From contig JABUEV010000133.1 of NCBI GenBank assembly GCA_013314865.1, forward strand, positions 1 through 6,815: 6,815 bases of DNA. The letters run 5' to 3'. This document shows, in pieces, positions 1 to 6,815 of this stretch. Both the position numbers and the translations under genes were made by a program. Below the pieces are notes generated by a model. That model did no database searches, was not told the origin of the DNA, and saw only the letters and a program-made list of their open reading frames with translations. How positions within the stretch are numbered: the first letter of the stretch is position 1; each line of letters opens with the position of its first letter. This stretch comes from Bacteroidales bacterium. Lineage in GTDB: Bacteria; Bacteroidota; Bacteroidia; Bacteroidales; VadinHA17.

Positions 1-1755
<1,755 letters not shown>

Positions 1756-1834
1756 TAATTCCGGCTTCCGGTTCTGAGTGCCCTGTGAGAAATATATTCC
1801 TTCACTTCAGCCGGTTTGATTGAATAAGGAATAA

Positions 1835-3142
1835 TTAATATTTAGGAAGTTTATAGCCGTTATTATATACAGGTGTTATAAGCTTGTTGGCAGTCTCAGC
1901 CCTGAACTGCTGTTTCGCATCATCCCAGTAAACCTTTTCTCCGGTACGATATGCAATATTGCCCATCTGGGCTACCAGGGCAACATTTCTGCCAATATCT
2001 ATTCCGGCGTTAAGTTTCTGAGGTGTATTATTTTTAATGCAATCCAGGAAATTCCTTACATGAAGGTCAAGGCCCACGCCCACGTTTTTCTGAACGGGCA
2101 CAGGTTCGATTCTTTGTTTTTCAGGCACCACTTCCCATCCATTCCTGTCGAGTACCAGTGTACCATTCTCGCCGATATATGACATTCCGTGAGGTCTGCT
2201 CCAGTTACCCAGTCCTATTCCGATGGTATGTTCCCATATCATGGTAAAATCCTTAAAGTCATAGACAGCTGTCATTGTATCGGGGGTAACCATATCGTCA
2301 TCAGGAAATGCATATTTGCCTCCGATGGCCATTACTGATACCGGAACTGATTTCCCCATGCCGTATAGTATATAATCTATCAAATGAACTCCCCAGTCGG
2401 TCATCAATCCGCCGGCATATTCCCAATACCATCTCCAGGTTGCATGGAACCGGTTTTTATTAAAGGGTCTTTTGGGTGCGGGTCCCAGCCACAGGTCGTA
2501 GTTTACGCCTTCCGGTACAGGAGAATCAGGCACTTTTGGCACAGCACCCTTCCAGTCGACATACGACCAAGCCTTGCATGTGCGGATTCTTCCCAGTTTG
2601 CCAGATTTGAGATAGTTAATTGCATCAACAAAGTGAGGCTGGCTTCTCTGCCACTGCCCTACCTGAACAAGCTTGCCATGTTTCTTTGCAGCTTTCTGCA
2701 TTATGTTTATTTCGGCTATTGAATTGCCGATGGGTTTTTCAACGTAGACATGCTTGCCGGCTTCAAGTGAATGAACGAACTGCAGACAATGCCAGTGGTC
2801 AGGAGTGCCAATAATGATGATATCAATATCCTTGTCTTCGAGCATATTTCTGTAATCGACATAGAGTTTGGGCTTCGGGGCATTCATTTTAAGAAGATCG
2901 TCAGTGCGCCTGTTAAGCACATTGCGGTCGACATCGCATAGTCCGGTGCACTGTACTTCAGGATTCTTTAGAAAAGATGCAAGATCATTGAATCCCATGC
3001 TATTGGCTCCAATTAGCCCTACCTGGATCTTGTCATTGGCTGAAACTCTGGCACGACTGCCCGAAAGATATTCGAAAGGAATGGCTGACCCGGCAGCAAT
3101 TATTGACGCGGTTTTAATAAAATTTCTGCGTGTTGAATTCAT
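1835..3142 (-). CDS. Tat-exported Gfo/Idh/MocA family oxidoreductase
   Basis: NAD(P)-dependent sugar or cyclitol oxidoreductase-like protein of 435 aa, the usual length for the exported Bacteroidota/Planctomycetes type. The N-terminus has a twin-arginine signal (TRRNFIK at 4-10) with a hydrophobic stretch at 11-23 and a possible cleavage after VSA at 35, so the folded, cofactor-loaded protein is expected in the periplasm. A Rossmann fold follows: GLIGANSMG 42-50 for the dinucleotide, D70 at the end of the second strand, GTPDHWH 112-118, and EKPIGN 135-140 with the family lysine K136. The alpha/beta C-terminal domain has GGLMTDWGVHLID 244-256, where D249 and H253 are the expected catalytic-site pair. 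The terminal part (LDLHVRNFLDCIKNN, GRNVALVAQMGNIAYRTG) is typical of this subgroup. Substrate is unknown: oxidation at sugar C3 and NAD-dependent glycosidase chemistry (GH109-like) both occur in relatives. It stands 117 bp after the peptidase gene and 221 bp before the beta-galactosidase. Family call is firm, reaction open. Confidence 0.93.
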   Translation of the reverse strand: MNSTRRNFIKTASIIAAGSAIPFEYLSGSRARVSANDKIQVGLIGANSMGFNDLASFLKNPEVQCTGLCDVDRNVLNRRTDDLLKMNAPKPKLYVDYRNMLEDKDIDIIIIGTPDHWHCLQFVHSLEAGKHVYVEKPIGNSIAEINIMQKAAKKHGKLVQVGQWQRSQPHFVDAINYLKSGKLGRIRTCKAWSYVDWKGAVPKVPDSPVPEGVNYDLWLGPAPKRPFNKNRFHATWRWYWEYAGGLMTDWGVHLIDYILYGMGKSVPVSVMAIGGKYAFPDDDMVTPDTMTAVYDFKDFTMIWEHTIGIGLGNWSRPHGMSYIGENGTLVLDRNGWEVVPEKQRIEPVPVQKNVGVGLDLHVRNFLDCIKNNTPQKLNAGIDIGRNVALVAQMGNIAYRTGEKVYWDDAKQQFRAETANKLITPVYNNGYKLPKY

Positions 3143-3167
3143 GGCAGTACATTTTGATAACGGATCT

Positions 3168-3198
3168 GCAAGTTAAGATTTTAAGGTTAAAAGATCAA
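3168..3198 (-). promoter_or_regulatory. Possible Bacteroidota-type promoter for the oxidoreductase
   Basis: On the minus strand TTG (3198-3196) is followed after 20 nt by TAACTTGC (3175-3168), partly matching the TTG-N19-21-TAnnTTTG pattern known in Bacteroidota (four of the six fixed -7 positions). The -7-like box ends 25 nt before the ATG, which would give a short leader. It overlaps one arm of the dyad at 3197-3221. The match is weak, so this is a suggestion only. Confidence 0.3.
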
Positions 3199-3230
3199 TG
3201 ATTCAGACATTAAAAATCATTAAAAACCTT
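3183..3230. repeat. Nested inverted repeats in the peptidase-oxidoreductase spacer
   Basis: An inner dyad AATGATT (3197-3203) / AATCATT (3215-3221) lies inside an outer pair AAGGTT (3183-3188) / AACCTT (3225-3230). They lie 20-80 nt past the M16 peptidase stop and 40-90 nt before the oxidoreductase start. They may form a weak AT-rich terminator for the peptidase transcript or an operator. No clean T-run follows the stem, so neither role is secure. Confidence 0.3.
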
Positions 3231-3259
3231 TTTGCATAAACTTCTTAATAAAGGCAGGA

Positions 3260-6079
3260 CTATGCTGCAGGTTTGAAGATAATATCTACAACATCGGCCT
3301 TTTTGAACATTTTACGGGCAATTTTCCTTATATCCTTTACAGTAAATGATTTAAGTATATTTTCATAATTGTCAGGATCGTCATTGTTTATTCCGTAGCT
3401 GTAGTATCGCGTCAGGGTATTAAGCCAGTATGCATTATGCAGTTTACTTTCCTCCCTTGTTTTAAGCAGATTGTTTACAGCTTTCTCAAGGTTTATTTGT
3501 GAAGGGCCATTTTGCATAATATTGTCAAGCTCGCTGTATATAATGGCTTTGAGTTCTTTTGCGCGTGCAGGATCACAGTCGAATGTAATTCTACCTTCAG
3601 CTGCCTGGAACGGTCTTTTCTGTGCCCCAAGAGAAACTCTCACACCGTATGTGCCGCTCTCCTCTTCCCTTACCTTTTCAGTATAAACAATATCCAGAAT
3701 GCCGTTTATGACTTCCAGCCCAAGATAATTCCAGGGTTTATATCTGAATTTTTCAGTTTCAAAAGAAAGGTAAACGGTAGCTTTGGGGATGGTAAGGGGG
3801 ATGCTTATTTCCTTTGTGATTTTGCCGTCGGGCTGATCTATTTTTCTGTTAATCCATGTCTCCTTTCTTCCCTTTGCAGGAAGAGAACCGATATATTTTT
3901 CAACCATCTGTACAGCCATGTCTTTTTCAATGTTTCCGACGATGAAAAAGATGAATTCATCGGCCCCTGAGAAACGATCGGTGTAAACAGAACGCATATC
4001 ATCCAGGGAGATTTTCTCGATTGACTCTTTTGAAAATATGGGTGTTCTTGGATGGTATCCGGTGGTAATGAGTGACACGCTGTCACTTTTGATTTTATTC
4101 GGATCCTTTTCCATATTTACAACTATGGCGGAATATCTGCTGATGATTGCATTGTGGGCAGATTCGTCAAATCTCGGGTTTGCCAGCCGGAGGTAGAGCA
4201 GCTGCATCATTGTCTCGAAATCCTTTGGAGTGGAGGAGCCGGTAATTGTTTCCGTTGTTTCGTTAAGTGCCACGGCAACGGATGCTTTCTTTCCGGCAAG
4301 CATTTTCTGAAGAGTGACATTATCATAGTCGCCTGCTCCGTACATTGATACAATACCATTCAGGAGATTGGCAGCCAGCACATGCTCATCATTCAGTTTT
4401 GAAATACCGCCGAAGCTAAACCCTGCCAACGTCACATCATCTTTTTCGTAGTCAGCCTTGCGGTAAATCACCTTAATATTATTTGCAAGAGTCCATTCTT
4501 CTGCATCAAACTGAGGAAGGGATCGTACTGAAGTAATTTTTGAACCTTTTAGTTCATCCCTTACAAGGGACTCAGCGAGTTCATCTTCACCATACGGCTC
4601 TATGGCGGAAGCTTTTACCTTTGCTATTATATCAATCGCTTCCTGTTCCGTAAGATGAATAATATTATCCCCTTCAAGACCCTGAACAATAATTGTTCTG
4701 TTTTCATCCTTCATCAGTTTTTTGAATTTTTCGGAGACCTCTTCAGGGGTGATCGTACCGATTATTTCCTTAAGGAATTCAAAGTCAAAATCCACTGAGG
4801 TCAGCGGTTCTCCTGTAAGGAAGTAATTAATAATGGCTTCCACATGGGTGTCGTTGTCGATTTTGTCTTTTTGCTTATAATAATTTTCAAAAGAAGTCAG
4901 CATGGATGCTTTTGCCCTATCGAGTTCGCCTTTTGTAAATCCATGTCTTTTTGCCCTTTCAGCTTCGGTATAGATTGCTTCCAGTGCGCGAGCCTCTTCA
5001 TTTTTCCCTGCAACAGCTGTAATGGTCAGGGCATCATACCCTCTTGCATAGTATTCTCCGAAAGAGATTGTCCCGGTGGCAACAGGAGGATTCTCCTTCT
5101 GAAGAAGCTCACTGATTCTTGTACTCAGCATTGAATTCATCAGGGAGGTGACATGATTATCCCGGATATACTGTAAGTTTTTCTGTTCTGCAGGGACACT
5201 TTCATGGAGGGTAACGACTGATACCAGGGTTTGGGGAGCCTCTTTGTCTGTGGCCAGCACAAAACGCGTTTCACTGTGTCCCGGAACTTTCTGAAATTCT
5301 CTTGGCAAGGGATTTTGAACAGCCGGGATTCCGGAGAAGAGAGTCTTGATTTTTGATTCCACTTCATCCACATTTATATCACCCACAACAACTATAGCCT
5401 GGAGGTCGGTCCGGTACCAGTCGTGGTAAAAGTCTCTCAGTGTTTTATAATCGAAGCTTTTTATAACGTCAATATTCCCGATAATATCCCTTTCTGCATA
5501 TTTGGTGCCTTTCAGCACAACGGGAATTATCTGAAAGATAAGTCTTCTGCTGGCGTTTTTGCTGGTTCTCCACTCTTCGGCAATAACCCCTCTCTCGAGG
5601 TCTATCTCTTTACCTGACAAAGTGATAAAATCAGACCAGTCGTGAAGTATCAGCAGGCATGTATCAATAAGCCCCGGTACATCAACAGGTACATTTGAAA
5701 GGTTATATACAGTTTCATCGAATCCGGTGTAGGCATTAATATTACTTCCGAAAGCGACTCCGTGTTTTTCAAGGGTGTTAATTACTCCCTTGCCCGGGAA
5801 GTGTTGAGTTCCGTTGAAAGCCATATGTTCAAGAAAGTGGGCCAGCCCGTTCTGGTCATCTTTTTCAAGAATTGCCCCTACATTCTGGACAATATAAAAG
5901 CTGGCTCTTTTTTCAGGCTCTTTATTGTGTCTTATAAAGTATGTAAGACCGTTGTCAAGTTTCCCTGATCTGATCTCAGGATCAACCGGTGCCGGCTTTG
6001 AAAGGTCTGTCTGGGCACATAAGACTGATGCTGACAGCAAAAAATAAAAGAATGGAATAGATAGTAAAAGTTTCTTCAT
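3260..6079 (-). CDS. Exported M16 family zinc metallopeptidase (PqqL-like, two-half)
   Basis: Inverzincin-type endopeptidase of 939 aa, similar in length to E. coli PqqL. A signal peptide (MKKLLLSIPFFYFLLSASVLCAQ) points to the periplasm; the cysteine at 21 is not in a good lipobox (preceded by SVL), so signal peptidase I cleavage near CAQ is more likely. The N-terminal M16 domain (about 37-190) holds the inverted zinc motif HFLEH at 81-85 (H81, catalytic E84, H85) and a third ligand E162 in ERGVIAEE, with the family's spacing of about 76 residues. Further M16 domains follow at about 205-400, 525-690 and 695-880. The C-terminal half keeps the fold but at the matching place reads AANLLNGI (569-576), without metal ligands. 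R804 and Y811 (VREEESGTYG) match the substrate-binding Arg-x6-Tyr pair of M16 enzymes such as insulin-degrading enzyme. It begins 48 bp after the kinase gene, so co-transcription is likely. Likely role is breakdown of peptides outside the cytoplasm; the actual substrate is unknown. Confidence 0.95.
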   Translation of the reverse strand: MKKLLLSIPFFYFLLSASVLCAQTDLSKPAPVDPEIRSGKLDNGLTYFIRHNKEPEKRASFYIVQNVGAILEKDDQNGLAHFLEHMAFNGTQHFPGKGVINTLEKHGVAFGSNINAYTGFDETVYNLSNVPVDVPGLIDTCLLILHDWSDFITLSGKEIDLERGVIAEEWRTSKNASRRLIFQIIPVVLKGTKYAERDIIGNIDVIKSFDYKTLRDFYHDWYRTDLQAIVVVGDINVDEVESKIKTLFSGIPAVQNPLPREFQKVPGHSETRFVLATDKEAPQTLVSVVTLHESVPAEQKNLQYIRDNHVTSLMNSMLSTRISELLQKENPPVATGTISFGEYYARGYDALTITAVAGKNEEARALEAIYTEAERAKRHGFTKGELDRAKASMLTSFENYYKQKDKIDNDTHVEAIINYFLTGEPLTSVDFDFEFLKEIIGTITPEEVSEKFKKLMKDENRTIIVQGLEGDNIIHLTEQEAIDIIAKVKASAIEPYGEDELAESLVRDELKGSKITSVRSLPQFDAEEWTLANNIKVIYRKADYEKDDVTLAGFSFGGISKLNDEHVLAANLLNGIVSMYGAGDYDNVTLQKMLAGKKASVAVALNETTETITGSSTPKDFETMMQLLYLRLANPRFDESAHNAIISRYSAIVVNMEKDPNKIKSDSVSLITTGYHPRTPIFSKESIEKISLDDMRSVYTDRFSGADEFIFFIVGNIEKDMAVQMVEKYIGSLPAKGRKETWINRKIDQPDGKITKEISIPLTIPKATVYLSFETEKFRYKPWNYLGLEVINGILDIVYTEKVREEESGTYGVRVSLGAQKRPFQAAEGRITFDCDPARAKELKAIIYSELDNIMQNGPSQINLEKAVNNLLKTREESKLHNAYWLNTLTRYYSYGINNDDPDNYENILKSFTVKDIRKIARKMFKKADVVDIIFKPAA

Positions 6080-6105
6080 TTCGATAATTGATTTTGTACA
6101 GGCTG

Positions 6106-6122
6106 TTTACCTGCATTATTTA
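6106..6122 (-). promoter_or_regulatory. Leader element TAAATAATGCAGGTAAA upstream of the M16 peptidase
   Basis: On the minus strand this 17-mer starts 5 nt after the kinase stop codon and ends 26 nt before the peptidase ATG. It matches the beta-galactosidase leader element at 15 of 17 positions, including an unbroken TGCAGGTAAA. Its CAGG also pairs with CCTG seven bases downstream, forming a small dyad. It may be an internal promoter or a protein or RNA binding site; the role is inferred. Confidence 0.35.
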
Positions 6123-6127
6123 ACGGA

Positions 6128-6742
6128 TCAGAAAAGTCCGTGAAGCGCTGCATTTATCTTGTCGATTACCTCACTCAGGTGATCTTTGTTATTGGGGAAG
6201 TTATAATGATCAGCCTCAATAATAAGCAGTTTGCCGAGGTTATACGACTGAATCCATGCTTCATATCTTTCATTAAGACGTTTGAGGTAATCAAGGCGGA
6301 TAGAGCTTTCATATTCCCTTCCCCTTTTCTGTATCTGGCTAACGAGTGTAGGGACTGATGCTCTAAGATATAATAGCAGGTCAGGAGGCTGGATAAAGGA
6401 GCTCATTATCCTGAACAGGGTTGAATAATTTTCAAAGTCTCTTGTCGACATTAATCCCATTGAATGAAGGTTTGGAGCGAAGATATAGGCATCTTCATAT
6501 ATCGTCCTGTCCTGGATGATGGTTTTGTCAGATTTTCTTATCTCGAGTATCTGGCTGAAACGGGTGTTAAGAAAGTAAATCTGCAGGTTAAACGACCATC
6601 TCTGCATGTCTTCATAGAAGTCATTCAGGTAAGGATTGTCGTCAACATCCTCATAATGCGGTATCCATCCGTAATGTTTAGCCAGCAACCCGGCAAGGGT
6701 TGTTTTTCCTGAACCTATGTTTCCTGCAATAGCTATATGCAT
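6128..6742 (-). CDS. Deoxynucleoside kinase (dGK/dAK/dCK family)
   Basis: Cytoplasmic salvage enzyme that phosphorylates deoxynucleosides to their monophosphates using a nucleoside triphosphate. The 204-aa length is normal for bacterial members. The start at 6742 puts the P-loop (GNIGSGKTT, 7-15) at the expected place close to the N-terminus. Other family signs are E31 in YEDVDDNPY, the substrate-base glutamine Q54 in FNLQIYFLNTRF, the QDRTIYED motif at 77-84 with the DR pair D78-R79, the strand PDLLLYLRAS at 120-129, and the arginine-rich lid QKRGREYE at 138-145. Base preference (dA, dG, dC or dT) cannot be settled from sequence; bacterial proteins of this shape are often annotated as deoxyguanosine or deoxyadenosine kinases. 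It is the first visible gene of a probable two-gene transcript with the M16 peptidase, with no clear functional link. No Shine-Dalgarno sequence at proper spacing: AGG abuts the ATG directly. Confidence 0.93.
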   Translation of the reverse strand: MHIAIAGNIGSGKTTLAGLLAKHYGWIPHYEDVDDNPYLNDFYEDMQRWSFNLQIYFLNTRFSQILEIRKSDKTIIQDRTIYEDAYIFAPNLHSMGLMSTRDFENYSTLFRIMSSFIQPPDLLLYLRASVPTLVSQIQKRGREYESSIRLDYLKRLNERYEAWIQSYNLGKLLIIEADHYNFPNNKDHLSEVIDKINAALHGLF

Positions 6743-6767
6743 CCTGCGGCGTTTAAAATTTGAGACC

Positions 6768-6800
6768 TAAAAATAGTAAAAAATGATAATTGTGAGACAA
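6768..6800 (-). promoter_or_regulatory. Possible promoter upstream of the kinase
   Basis: On the minus strand TTG (6800-6798) is followed after 22 nt by TATTTTTA (6775-6768), a near match to the Bacteroidota -7 box TAnnTTTG. The box ends 25 nt before the ATG, the same distance as the candidate box before the oxidoreductase. The spacing is 1-3 nt longer than usual. The rest of the 6743-6815 end segment is AT-rich and shows no gene. Confidence 0.3.
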
Positions 6801-6801
6801 T
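6789..6801. repeat. Short dyad ATTGT-GAG-ACAAT
   Basis: A perfect 5-bp inverted repeat with a 3-bp centre overlaps the possible -33 region of the kinase promoter. It could be an operator, or the end of a weak terminator for a gene beyond the right edge. The hexamer TGAGAC inside it recurs at 6761-6766, 32 bp away on the same strand. Confidence 0.25.
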
Positions 6802-6815
6802 ATTTTATTATGATG

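Noticed and set aside
1757..1844. A 27-codon stop-free stretch on the minus strand just after the oxidoreductase (reads like PAEVKEYISHRALRTGSRN)
   Set aside because: It has no start codon, is in a different frame from the oxidoreductase, and the oxidoreductase already has a normal C-terminus. The length is within chance, so neither a small gene nor a frameshifted tail is supported.
3512..3970. A 152-codon open frame on the plus strand, antisense to the M16 peptidase
   Set aside because: It lies wholly inside a gene with clear zinc motifs and family residues; its translation has no recognisable domain and a composition typical of an antisense shadow. The other plus-strand frames (for example 2384-2722, 2868-3176, 4844-5134) were rejected for the same reason.
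3260..6079. M16 peptidase as a possible lipoprotein because of the cysteine at residue 21
   Set aside because: The preceding residues SVL do not fit the lipobox, which needs a small residue directly before the cysteine; an ordinary signal peptide ending near CAQ fits better.
6743..6750. CCGCAGG directly before the kinase ATG as a Shine-Dalgarno site
   Set aside because: The AGG abuts the start codon with no spacer, so it could not pair with 16S rRNA at a working distance; the other genes also lack such sites.

Overview
The window looks like chromosomal DNA from a member of the Bacteroidota, probably a polysaccharide-using environmental or gut lineage of the Bacteroidales/Marinilabiliales type. 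The grounds are moderate GC with AT-rich spacers, start codons without a Shine-Dalgarno sequence, exported sugar-active enzymes including a Tat-exported Gfo/Idh/MocA oxidoreductase, and protein sequences that resemble that phylum. No rRNA, tRNA, CRISPR array, transposase or phage gene is visible. I cannot name the genus from sequence alone.

All four genes lie on the minus strand, so the order of transcription runs from high to low coordinates. At 6742-6128 is a deoxynucleoside kinase of 204 aa. After a 48-bp gap comes a 939-aa exported M16-family zinc peptidase (6079-3260), plausibly in the same transcript. A 117-bp spacer, holding dyads and a possible promoter, precedes a 435-aa Tat-exported Gfo/Idh/MocA oxidoreductase (3142-1835). 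A 221-bp spacer then holds a convincing AT-rich intrinsic terminator and a second small dyad. Last comes the N-terminal half (537 full codons) of an exported LacZ-type GH2 beta-galactosidase that starts at 1613 and runs off the left edge.

The kinase and peptidase are housekeeping-type genes with no obvious joint pathway. The oxidoreductase and beta-galactosidase are both predicted to act outside the cytoplasm and could share a glycan substrate, but the terminator between them suggests separate transcripts. The most curious non-coding signal is a near-identical 17-bp leader element (15 of 17 bases) placed 26-27 nt upstream of the start codons of both the beta-galactosidase and the M16 peptidase. 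No gene appears on the plus strand: its open frames are antisense shadows. I saw no strong evidence of a new multi-gene system here.
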